Source: Rubrobacteraceae bacterium
GTDB taxonomy: Bacteria; Actinomycetota; Rubrobacteria; Rubrobacterales; Rubrobacteraceae
Assembly (NCBI GenBank): GCA_029240775.1
Contig: JARDZQ010000014.1
Location: 1-13,030 of the forward strand
Direction: 5' to 3'
Length of the DNA: 13,030 bases
Of the stretch, positions 1 through 6,138 are shown in pieces; the stretch's first letter is position 1; each line of letters begins with the position of its first letter. The notes under the pieces were generated by a model. That model was not told the origin of the DNA and ran no database searches. It saw only the letters and a program-made list of their open reading frames with translations. Made by a program: the position numbers and the translations under genes.

Positions 1-167
1 TTCCCCTCCCGGTCAAAGAGCCGCCTGCCTGTGACGAACGCGCCGATGCCGAGGATCGCGGCCAGGGAGTAAGCGTCTCCCACGAACGCCAGCGTACCGA
101 ATCCTGTGAACGCTCCGAAGGGGGCCAGGCGCATCAGGAGCGGCGAGGTGCTTCGTCTTCTAGTCAC
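1..167 (-). CDS. Small membrane protein, 5' part only (runs off window)
   Basis: A reading frame starts at GTG (plus-strand cac, 165-167) and stays open to the window edge for 55 codons, so only the N-terminus is visible. A purine-rich Shine-Dalgarno-like stretch (GAGGAGA) lies about 5 bases upstream. The start lies inside the last codons of the preceding PspA-like gene, whose TAG occupies 160-162, so the two overlap by 8 bases and are probably translationally coupled. The visible residues begin with a basic stretch (TRRR), then two hydrophobic segments separated by a Gly/Asp turn (around residues 14-30 and 34-47), followed by GRRLFDREG. This looks like a small integral membrane protein with cytoplasmic basic ends. 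I do not recognise a family. By context it may act with the PspA-like protein at the membrane, which is inference only. Confidence 0.6.
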   Translation of the reverse strand, partial: MTRRRSTSPLLMRLAPFGAFTGFGTLAFVGDAYSLAAILGIGAFVTGRRLFDREG

Positions 168-948
168 GGGGTCTCTCCTCTTCCTCGGGCGGGCCTTCGG
201 CAGGCGCTTCGGCAGGCGCCTCGGCCGGCTGCTCGGCGGCGGCCTCCTGTTCGGAGGGCGCGGCTTCGAGAGATTCGGCGTCACGCAGGCCCATCTGGAG
301 CTCCATCATCTCGAGTTCGCGCTCGGCGTCGAGGCGCTTTATGTCCACCTCGGCGGCGGCGATCTGGCGCTCCGTCTCGCTGGTGCCGAGCTCACCGACG
401 GCCTGGGCTTCGTAGGACGACTGCCGGATCGCCTGTCTGGCCCTCTCCAGGTCCCTGGACGAGTCGGATAGGGAGATGCTCGAGCGGGCCTCGTTGGCCG
501 TCCGCAGGGCCCTGGCGCGCTGGTGCTCCTCCATGAGGGCTGCCCGCTCGCGCACGACGTCGTTGTAGCGGCGCTCCTGCTCGCGGAAGGCCCCCTCCAT
601 CTCCTCGGAGTTCTTGCGGGCTTCCTCGAGGCGGCCCTCGATCTCGGCCAGAGAAGTCTGAGCCTCCTGCTTCTGCTGGACTACCTCGATGGCGGCCTCC
701 CGCTGTCCCCTGGTGGCCAGCTCGCGGGCCTGGCGCTCTTTGGCGGCCACGACTTTCTGCTTCGTCGCGGCGTCGTTGGTGAGCATCTTCTCGTAGGCCA
801 TCGTGCGCGCGGCGGCCACCTGCAGCTTCTTGAGGTTGTTCAGCTCGTCCTGCACGGCGTTCTCGAGCAGGATCTCCGGGTTGCGCTGCTCTACCCCGGA
901 GAGTAGCCGTCCGAAGAAACCGCGGATCGCCCTGAAAAATCTACCCAT
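160..948 (-). CDS. PspA/IM30 (Vipp1) family membrane-associated coiled-coil protein
   Basis: 262 residues from the ATG at 948. Residues 1-18 (GRFFRAIRGFFGRLLSGVE) form a basic amphipathic helix like the membrane-binding helix of PspA/IM30 proteins. It is followed by 'NPEILLENAVQDELNNLKK', which corresponds to the conserved region after that helix, and about 200 residues of charged alpha-helical coiled coil (roughly 25-225). Family members bind stressed or curved membranes and assemble ESCRT-III-like rings and rods that preserve membrane integrity. The tail (228-262) is unusual: Ala/Pro/Glu-rich, with an APAE repeat and a poly-Glu end, which is longer and more acidic than in typical PspA. A longer frame begins at a TTG at 981, but it would add 11 residues ahead of the canonical MGRFF start and has no family support. 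The gene overlaps the small membrane protein downstream. Family is fairly sure; exact role is not. Confidence 0.85.
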   Translation of the reverse strand: MGRFFRAIRGFFGRLLSGVEQRNPEILLENAVQDELNNLKKLQVAAARTMAYEKMLTNDAATKQKVVAAKERQARELATRGQREAAIEVVQQKQEAQTSLAEIEGRLEEARKNSEEMEGAFREQERRYNDVVRERAALMEEHQRARALRTANEARSSISLSDSSRDLERARQAIRQSSYEAQAVGELGTSETERQIAAAEVDIKRLDAERELEMMELQMGLRDAESLEAAPSEQEAAAEQPAEAPAEAPAEGPPEEEERPRD

Positions 949-991
949 AGTAAGCTGCCTACCCCCGGCAAATGACTGCAATACGCCGCCG

Positions 992-1000
992 ATTATAGCA
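992..1000 (-). promoter_or_regulatory. Extended -10 promoter of the pspA-like gene
   Basis: Read on the minus strand, the sequence TGCTATAAT is a perfect extended -10 (TG-N-TATAAT). It would start transcription near 985, giving a leader of about 37 bases before the ATG at 948. No good -35 hexamer is seen 17-18 bases upstream, as is typical of extended -10 promoters. A 7-bp inverted repeat (998-1004 / 1017-1023) covers the TG motif and the -35 region, so the promoter could be controlled by a protein binding there. Confidence 0.6.
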
Positions 1001-1023
1001 TCGGTACGTAGAGCCCCCGATGC
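998..1023. repeat. Inverted repeat between the GGDEF-like gene and pspA
   Basis: GCATCGG (998-1004) is the perfect reverse complement of CCGATGC (1017-1023), with a 12-base spacer. It begins 5 bases after the stop codon of the upstream minus-strand gene and abuts the -10 of the pspA-like promoter. It could be a weak transcription-end hairpin for the upstream gene (there is no T-tract) or an operator over the pspA promoter. The overlap with the TG motif makes the operator reading attractive, but neither is shown. Confidence 0.4.
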
Positions 1024-1028
1024 GGGTT

Positions 1029-2015
1029 TCAGCGGGCGGCGCGGTAGCGGCGCGCAGCGCGCGGCGTGCCCCTGCCGGCCATGACTATGGCGCTCGGGGA
1101 CTCGACCTCGAAGGCCGCCTCGAGCGCCTGCCCGGCGGCCACGAGCAGGTCTTCGGCGGAGCGGGCGTCGCGCGGGTAGATAGCAGCCCCCGCCCGCGTC
1201 TCCTCGGCCCCGAGCGAGCTCGCCGCAGCGAGAGCGCGCCTCGCCGCGCTCTCGACCGTCCGATCATCGACCCTGCTCAGGACGACCCCGAAGACGGTGC
1301 CCTCGCCGAGCAAGATGGGCTCCCCGATTCGCGCCCGCACCCGCTCGAGGAGCAGCTCCACGTCCTCGACCCTGCGTCCCGCATCGACCAGGATGACGGC
1401 GACCTGCACCCCCCTGCGCGCCGCGAGCTCTTCCTCGACCCTCCCGAGGAGCATCGAGCCGTCCTCGTCCGTCGCGTAGTCCTCGGCCTCCTCGGCGCTA
1501 AAAAAACTGCGCGACACTGAGACCAGAAAGACACCCGTCAGACCCACTGCGCCCAGCCTGTAGAAGACCAGCGCCGCGTCCTCGTTGTCCGTCGTGTCGT
1601 TGAGCAACCCCGGCATCACCGCCAACGCGTAGCAGAAGAGCACGGCGAACAGGGCGGCGAGCGTTATCCTCCAGGACCCGTGCAGCGCCGACGCCAGCAG
1701 CAGCGGGAAGAAGAGCACGTAAAGCTCACTCGACACCCCGCCGGAGACGAAGACCATCATCGAGTCGAGGGCCGCGTACAGCGCGTACGCCCCTACGCAA
1801 AACCCCCCGGAGAACTGCGCCGTGGGCAACAGCAGCAAGGCCACCGCCGCCGTGACCCCGACCGAGACCACCAGATACAGCAGTATAAAGGAGACCGCCG
1901 GCTCGTAGGAGGCGCTGTGCACCAGCAGCAGCGAGGCGACGACCAGCGCGAGGTACAGCAGCGAGAACGCCTTGAGACTGCGGGCGCTGCGCCGATGACT
2001 AACTCTACCGTTCAC
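1029..2015 (-). CDS. Six-TM membrane protein with degenerate GGDEF-like domain
   Basis: 328 residues from the GTG at 2015. There are six hydrophobic segments (about 14-33, 41-64, 70-90, 97-113, 116-135, 149-168), an acidic linker (174-186), then a cytoplasmic domain (185-305). That domain follows the GGDEF fold pattern: a beta strand VQVAVILVD, a helix with repeated Leu/Glu, the core hairpin LGEGTVFGVVL, and a C-terminal AGAAIYPRDARSAEDLLVAAGQAL that matches the conserved 'SIGvA.yP.d....eLl..Ad.AL' segment. The signature GG(D/E)EF itself is replaced by GEGTVF, and the metal-binding Asp motif is weakened. Diguanylate cyclase activity is therefore unlikely; a sensory or c-di-GMP/nucleotide-receptor role is possible. 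A longer frame to a TTG at 2096 would run into the divergent PRC gene and lacks a ribosome site. The GTG lies 9 bases after a TATGAT box, so translation may be leaderless. Confidence 0.75.
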   Translation of the reverse strand: MNGRVSHRRSARSLKAFSLLYLALVVASLLLVHSASYEPAVSFILLYLVVSVGVTAAVALLLLPTAQFSGGFCVGAYALYAALDSMMVFVSGGVSSELYVLFFPLLLASALHGSWRITLAALFAVLFCYALAVMPGLLNDTTDNEDAALVFYRLGAVGLTGVFLVSVSRSFFSAEEAEDYATDEDGSMLLGRVEEELAARRGVQVAVILVDAGRRVEDVELLLERVRARIGEPILLGEGTVFGVVLSRVDDRTVESAARRALAAASSLGAEETRAGAAIYPRDARSAEDLLVAAGQALEAAFEVESPSAIVMAGRGTPRAARRYRAAR

Positions 2016-2040
2016 GTTCGGAGTATCATACGCACATAAA
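2011..2040. promoter_or_regulatory. Divergent promoter region with palindromic -10 box
   Basis: The 52 bases between two divergent genes contain GTATCATAC (2023-2031). It reads TATGAT on the minus strand (2030-2025), 9 bases before the GTG of the GGDEF-like gene, and TATCAT on the plus strand (2024-2029). An alternative plus-strand promoter is TTCACG (2011-2016), an 18-base spacer, and CATAAA (2035-2040), which would start near 2047, shortly before the GGAGG ribosome site of the PRC gene. The minus-strand box is the more convincing. -35 matches are poor. Confidence 0.4.
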
Positions 2041-2067
2041 CGCGCCCACGCTACCGGAGGCAGAATC

Positions 2068-2373
2068 GTGCTAGATAGGGGCAACGACGCCGACAACCCT
2101 TACGCGGCGATGGAAGGTTATAGCGTCTACGACGCTTCGGGGGCCGAGGTCGGGCGGGTCGAAGACACGATCTACGACGCCCCAAGCGACGTTCTAAAGT
2201 ACGTCGTTGTGGCAGGCCGCCCCATCCCCGCCGAGGTGGTCCAGGTGGATCCCGACGCGGAGCGCGTCTCCTTACCCTTCGACCGCGCGACCGTCGAGAC
2301 CGCCCCGAAGATGCAGCCCCTCTCGGGCGAGTTCGACGCGGCCGTCCACGAGCACTACGGTATACAGACCTAG
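2068..2373 (+). CDS. PRC-barrel domain protein
   Basis: 101 residues from the GTG at 2068, chosen because GGAGG (2056-2060) sits 7 bases upstream. Residues about 14-75 have the PRC-barrel pattern: 'MEGYSVYDASGAEVGRVED' is the typical opening (G..V.D..G..vG.V.D), followed by alternating beta strands (LKYVVVAG, AEVVQVD, RVSLPFD). The remainder is a short helical tail ending HEHYGIQT. PRC-barrels are small beta-barrel adaptors found in the photosynthetic reaction centre H subunit and the ribosome-maturation factor RimM. Stand-alone forms are common in Rubrobacter-like actinobacteria and are often linked to stress, but their function is unknown. It is transcribed divergently from the GGDEF-like membrane protein. 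No partner can be assigned from sequence. Confidence 0.8.
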   Translation: MLDRGNDADNPYAAMEGYSVYDASGAEVGRVEDTIYDAPSDVLKYVVVAGRPIPAEVVQVDPDAERVSLPFDRATVETAPKMQPLSGEFDAAVHEHYGIQT

Positions 2374-2530
2374 TCCCGTCACGAATGGCGCGAGCCCTTA
2401 CTATTCCGGGCGCGTCATCCCCGCTCTCTAGGATCTATCCTCGACGTACGCGAAGCCTCCAGGGACGCGCACGACGCGTATCCCGGCGTCTGGATGCTCT
2501 CTGTCGCTCCGGCGCGTGAGGAGAAGCGTA

Positions 2531-2564
2531 ACCCTCCCCGGCAGCCTGGGCCGGCGGGGAGGGT
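2531..2564. terminator. GC-rich hairpin, possible terminator after the PRC-barrel gene
   Basis: The arms ACCCTCCCCG (2531-2540) and CGGGGAGGGT (2555-2564) pair perfectly over 10 bp around a 14-base loop, which can form an extra short stem. It lies about 160 bases after the PRC-barrel stop and just before the promoter of the lipoprotein gene, so it could separate the two transcription units. No T-run follows on either strand, so it is not a classic intrinsic terminator, though GC-rich actinobacteria often use hairpins without a T-tract. The rest of 2374-2602 holds no gene that I can support. Confidence 0.4.
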
Positions 2565-2584
2565 CTCGGGAGATGATGTCGGGG

Positions 2585-2593
2585 TGGTAAGAT
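2585..2593 (+). promoter_or_regulatory. Extended -10 promoter of the PrcB-type lipoprotein gene
   Basis: TGGTAAGAT gives an extended -10 (TG-N-TAAGAT) ending 9 bases before the ATG at 2603. Transcription would begin at or within a few bases of the ATG, and there is no Shine-Dalgarno sequence in front, so the mRNA is probably leaderless or nearly so. No convincing -35 is visible. Confidence 0.5.
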
Positions 2594-2602
2594 CGCCCCG
2601 GC

Positions 2603-3091
2603 ATGGTACGCGTGGGGTTGATGGCGCTTCTGTTGCTCGTCGCCGGCTGCTCCGCCGGCGATGGATCCGAGCCCTCCGAGACCACCGGCGCCTCCGAGGA
2701 GCTGCAGGTAATGCGCATATCCTCCGAGGAACCGGGGCAGGGGTCGCAACGCCCGCGGGCGGTCGTTGCTCCTTCCGCAAGCGCCCTGTCGGAGGCCATC
2801 GGCGCGAACGTCCCCGAATCAGGGAGCGGGACGTACCTCGCGGCTTACTGGGGCGAGAAGCCGACTGGCGGGTACTCGATGTCCGTGCGGTCAGCGCGCC
2901 TCGAAGGGGACAGGGTCACGGTCCGGCTCTCCTTGAAGGAGCCGCCGCGCGACGCGATCCTGACCCAGGCCCTCACCTACCCCTACGCCGTGGCGGTGAT
3001 CCGGGACCTGAGCCCTGAAGGCAAAGCGTTCACCTTCGCAGACGAGAGAGGCCGCGAGCTCGACTGGCCGGTCCGGCGCGCGGGCGGATAG
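2603..3091 (+). CDS. Lipoprotein with PrcB C-terminal domain
   Basis: 162 residues. A short signal peptide (MVRVGLMALLLLVAGC) ends in the lipobox LVAGC with the lipidated Cys at residue 16, so the mature protein should be anchored to the outer face of the cytoplasmic membrane. A low-complexity Ser/Glu-rich linker (17-60) leads to a compact domain at about 76-134: GTYLAAYWGEKPTGGYSMSV, then LEGDRVTVRLSLKEPP and TQALTYPYAVAVI. The 'G.KPTGGY' turn and the '..P.....T.PY..v.i' end are hallmarks of the PrcB C-terminal family (protease complex subunit PrcB, after the treponemal dentilisin complex). The domain is widespread in uncharacterised lipoproteins. No protease is encoded nearby, so a proteolytic role is not supported here. 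It sits 41 bases upstream of ligA, which has its own promoter. Confidence 0.75.
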   Translation: MVRVGLMALLLLVAGCSAGDGSEPSETTGASEELQVMRISSEEPGQGSQRPRAVVAPSASALSEAIGANVPESGSGTYLAAYWGEKPTGGYSMSVRSARLEGDRVTVRLSLKEPPRDAILTQALTYPYAVAVIRDLSPEGKAFTFADERGRELDWPVRRAGG

Positions 3092-3097
3092 GAGCTC

Positions 3098-3126
3098 TTG
3101 GGGCGGGGGGCGCCCGCGCGTATAAT
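3098..3126 (+). promoter_or_regulatory. ligA promoter (TTGGGG-17-TATAAT), leaderless
   Basis: TTGGGG (3098-3103), a 17-base spacer and a perfect TATAAT (3121-3126) lie immediately before ligA. Only 6 bases separate the -10 from the GTG at 3133, so the expected transcription start is the G of the start codon itself. No Shine-Dalgarno sequence could be present in such a transcript. The spacing strongly supports both the promoter and the chosen start. Confidence 0.8.
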
Positions 3127-3132
3127 CCCCGC

Positions 3133-5127
3133 GTGGCCGAGAGTGTGGACGTGCGGGGCAGGATCGAGGATCTGCGCGAGCAGGTACGCTACCACAACCG
3201 CCGCTACCACATAGAGGACGCGCCGGAGATCTCCGACGCCGAGTACGACGCGCTCTACGCGGAGCTGGAGGCCCTCGAGGCCGAGCACCCCGAGCTCGCC
3301 ACCCCCGACTCCCCTACCCAGAGGGTTGGCGGCGAGCCGCTCGAAGGGTTCGAGGAGGTCCGCCACGCCGTCCCGATGCTATCTCTAGCCAACGCCCGCA
3401 AGACCGAGGACCTGAGCGAGTGGGACGCCCGCGTCAGGCGGCTTCTCGGGCCGGATGAGGAGCCCCGCTACGTCACCGAGCTCAAGATAGATGGGCTCGC
3501 GGTCTCGCTTCGCTACGAGAACGGGCGGTTCGTGCGGGGCGCGACGCGCGGCAACGGGATGGTCGGCGAGGACGTGACCCAGAACATGCGGACCGTGCGG
3601 GCCATACCCGACCGGCTCGACGATGAGCCGCCCGATGTGCTCGAGCCGCGGGGCGAGGTATTCATGCGGCTCGCGGACTTCGAGAAGCTCAACCGGCGGC
3701 AGGAGGCCGAGGGGAAGCCCACCTTCGCCAACCCGCGCAACGCCGCAGCCGGGTCCATCCGGCAGCTGGACTCCAGGATCACGGCCTCGCGGCCTCTGAC
3801 CATCTTCCTCTACGGCGTCGGCGAGGGCGGCGAAGCGTACGAGAGCCACTCCGCCATGCTCGACGCTCTGAAGAGCTACGGGTTGAGGGTCAACCCTTAC
3901 CGGGTGCACGACTCCATAGAGACCGTCATCGAGGAGTGCGAGCGCCGTGCCGCCGAGCGGGAGTCGCTCCCGTACCAGATCGACGGCGTCGTAGTGAAGG
4001 TGGACTCGCGCGAGCAGCAGCGCGCTCTAGGAACGGTAGCGAGGGCCCCACGCTGGGCCATAGCGTACAAGTTCGAGCCGCTCGCGGGCCGAACGAAGCT
4101 CCTAGACGTTATCGTCAACGTCGGGCGCACCGGGGCTCTCACGCCGCAGGCGCTGCTAGAGCCGGTCAACATCGGCGGGGTGACCATCTCACGCGCCACG
4201 CTGCACAACGAGGACTACATAAAGGAGAAGGGGATCCTCATCGGCGACACCGTCGTCGTCGAGCGGGCGGGGGACGTGATCCCGCAGGTCGTCCGCCCCG
4301 TCACCGAAGACCGCGACGGCGACGAAAGGGTCTTCGAGATGCCTACGCATTGCCCCGTCTGCGGGGAGCCGGTCTCGCGACCGGAGGGCGAGGCCGTCAC
4401 GCGCTGCGTCAACGCCCGATGCCCGGCGCAGGCGCTCGAGCACATCATCCACTGGGCCTCCAAGGGGGCGATGGACATAGAGGGGCTCGGGGAGAAGGTC
4501 GCCACCCGCTTCTTCGACCTCGGCCTCATAAAGGACCCCGCGGACATATACCATCTGGAGGCCGAGCAGATCTCCCCCCTCGAAGGTTTCGGCGAGAAGA
4601 GCGCGGAGAACCTGGTGAGGGCCATCGAGAGGAGCAAGGAGCAGCCCTTCCCGCGCGTTTTGTTCGCGCTCGGCATCCGGCACGTCGGGTCGGTGACGGC
4701 GGAGCTCATAGCCGAACGCTTCAGCGGCGAGGACCTCTTGCGCGGGGTGAGCGTGGAGCAGCTCGTCGAGATCAACGGCATAGGGGGGGTCGTCGCAAGG
4801 GCGGTGGTCGAGTACTTCGCCCTGGAAGATAACAGGGATCTGGTGGAGCGCCTCATGCGGGTCGGCCTGTACTTCGAGAGGGTAAGAACAAAGCCCTCCG
4901 ACGGCCCGCTCACGGGCAAACGGATGGTCATTACCGGCACCTTGAGCCGGCCGCGCGGCGAGTACGTCGAGCGGCTCGAGGCCGCTGGCGGTACCTTCAC
5001 CTCGTCGGTCAGCAAGAACACCGATTACGTGCTCGCCGGCGAGGAGGCGGGATCGAAGCTGGACCGTGCCCGTGAGCTGGGCGTACCGGTCATCGACGAG
5101 GCGGGATTCGAGGAGCTGGTCTCCTAG
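3133..5127 (+). CDS. ligA: NAD+-dependent DNA ligase LigA
   Basis: 664 residues, the usual length. LigA seals nicks in duplex DNA during replication and repair, using NAD+ to adenylate its active-site lysine. Domains in order: N-terminal Ia domain (YHNRRYHIEDAPEISDAEYD, about 20-39) that recognises the nicotinamide moiety; adenylation domain with the catalytic motif KIDG (K118) and later GVVVKVD; OB domain from about 315; a Cys4 zinc finger (C407, C410, C425, C430); tandem helix-hairpin-helix repeats (about 440-580) that grip DNA; and a C-terminal BRCT domain (about 592-664, GKRMVITGTLSRPRG). All key residues are present and the gene appears intact. The GTG start is fixed by a TATAAT 6 bases upstream. 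Its TAG overlaps the stop of the convergent membrane-protein gene in the tetranucleotide CTAG. Confidence 0.97.
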   Translation: MAESVDVRGRIEDLREQVRYHNRRYHIEDAPEISDAEYDALYAELEALEAEHPELATPDSPTQRVGGEPLEGFEEVRHAVPMLSLANARKTEDLSEWDARVRRLLGPDEEPRYVTELKIDGLAVSLRYENGRFVRGATRGNGMVGEDVTQNMRTVRAIPDRLDDEPPDVLEPRGEVFMRLADFEKLNRRQEAEGKPTFANPRNAAAGSIRQLDSRITASRPLTIFLYGVGEGGEAYESHSAMLDALKSYGLRVNPYRVHDSIETVIEECERRAAERESLPYQIDGVVVKVDSREQQRALGTVARAPRWAIAYKFEPLAGRTKLLDVIVNVGRTGALTPQALLEPVNIGGVTISRATLHNEDYIKEKGILIGDTVVVERAGDVIPQVVRPVTEDRDGDERVFEMPTHCPVCGEPVSRPEGEAVTRCVNARCPAQALEHIIHWASKGAMDIEGLGEKVATRFFDLGLIKDPADIYHLEAEQISPLEGFGEKSAENLVRAIERSKEQPFPRVLFALGIRHVGSVTAELIAERFSGEDLLRGVSVEQLVEINGIGGVVARAVVEYFALEDNRDLVERLMRVGLYFERVRTKPSDGPLTGKRMVITGTLSRPRGEYVERLEAAGGTFTSSVSKNTDYVLAGEEAGSKLDRARELGVPVIDEAGFEELVS

Positions 5128-6113
5128 GCCTTGTTCTTCTTCACCGGCTTCGAGAGGTAGAGAAGCCAGGCCGATGGGGGCCCCAGGGCGAAGATCGCGT
5201 GGTAGCTCGCGAGGCGCCAGATCAGGAGGGCGGCCGCTGCCCCGCCGCTCGCGCCCACGCTCAGTCCAAGCGCCGCCTCCATGAAGCCGGATCCCCCCGG
5301 CGTCGGGAAGAGGTGCGCGACCAGGGTGACGCTGGTCAGGATCGCGAGGTTGGCGAGCAGACCGGTCTCGACACCGTATAGCTCCAGCAGCAGCCAGAAG
5401 AGGACGAAGCCGCTGAACCAGCCCGCCGCTACCACCACGTTAATCATAAGCCAGGTCGAGAGGGCCATGTTCTTGAAGGCTATGGCGCTGCGGTAGTAGT
5501 CACGCGCCATCCCGCGTAGCCGCGGCGCGAACCGGTCCAGAGACGGCCACCTGGAGACCGAAAGGATCAGGCGCACGACCGGGCGCGGGTAGCGGGTCAG
5601 GATGACGGCACCGACGATAGCCAGGGCGGCGATCGCGAAGGCCGCGAACTCGGGGCCGGGGGGGAGACGGAGGGTGTCGGAGTAGATCAGGTACCCGAGG
5701 CTCAGGGGCACCGCCCAGGCGAAGAAGATCATGTCGAAGATGAAGACCTGGATGGCGACGCCGACGCCTTTCCCGAACGGCACGCCGAGGCGCCTGAGCG
5801 CGAGGGCGACGGCCGGGCCGACGGCGACGTTGCCGGGGGTCACGGAGGCCACGAACATGGAGGTGAGGTGCACGAGAATGGCGGAGCGAAAAGGCAACGC
5901 TATCTTCTGGTTGCGGCACAGAAGCCAGATCCTCGCCGGGTCCATGACGAACCACTCCGCGATGAACGCGAGCACGCAGAGCGCCGCGATCAGGAGGCTC
6001 GGGTCGCGCACCCTGTAGGTTTCGATCCTGAAGATCTCAGCCCCCGCCACCAGGTAGAGACCCGCAAAGCCGAGCGCGAGCCCAAGCACGAAGACGACGA
6101 CCGCGCGTAGCAT
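5124..6113 (-). CDS. LPG-synthase-TM (UPF0104) family membrane protein, putative lipid flippase/transporter
   Basis: 329 residues with about eight hydrophobic segments (1-23, 40-57, 75-92, 118-142, 155-173, 218-245, 251-268, 290-320). It carries the hallmarks of the UPF0104 / LPG_synthase_TM family: VTPGNVAVGPAVALALRRLG (91-110), FPTPGGSGFMEAALG (269-283) and LIWRLASYH (297-305). The MprF transmembrane half of this family flips lysyl-phosphatidylglycerol. Stand-alone members accompany lipid glycosyltransferases and are presumed to move the product across the membrane. It is the last gene of the ceramide-like cluster, 25 bases after the glycosyltransferase, which suggests translocation of the glycolipid (inference). 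The start at 6113 is preferred because GGAG lies 4 bases before it. An alternative in-frame ATG at 6149 would add 12 polar residues and overlap the upstream gene. Confidence 0.8.
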   Translation of the reverse strand: MLRAVVVFVLGLALGFAGLYLVAGAEIFRIETYRVRDPSLLIAALCVLAFIAEWFVMDPARIWLLCRNQKIALPFRSAILVHLTSMFVASVTPGNVAVGPAVALALRRLGVPFGKGVGVAIQVFIFDMIFFAWAVPLSLGYLIYSDTLRLPPGPEFAAFAIAALAIVGAVILTRYPRPVVRLILSVSRWPSLDRFAPRLRGMARDYYRSAIAFKNMALSTWLMINVVVAAGWFSGFVLFWLLLELYGVETGLLANLAILTSVTLVAHLFPTPGGSGFMEAALGLSVGASGGAAAALLIWRLASYHAIFALGPPSAWLLYLSKPVKKNKA

Positions 6114-6138
6114 CCCGCTCCGGCTCTCGCCGGGCCCT

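Noticed and set aside
190..240. Short tandem DNA repeat (about 12 bases, CTTCGGCAGGCG-like)
   Set aside because: It is simply the coding sequence of the APAE repeat in the tail of the PspA-like protein.
2428..2799. Minus-strand open frame of 123 codons across the gap before the lipoprotein gene
   Set aside because: It is mostly antisense to the lipoprotein, has no motif and no ribosome site; a short gene in 2374-2602 cannot be supported.
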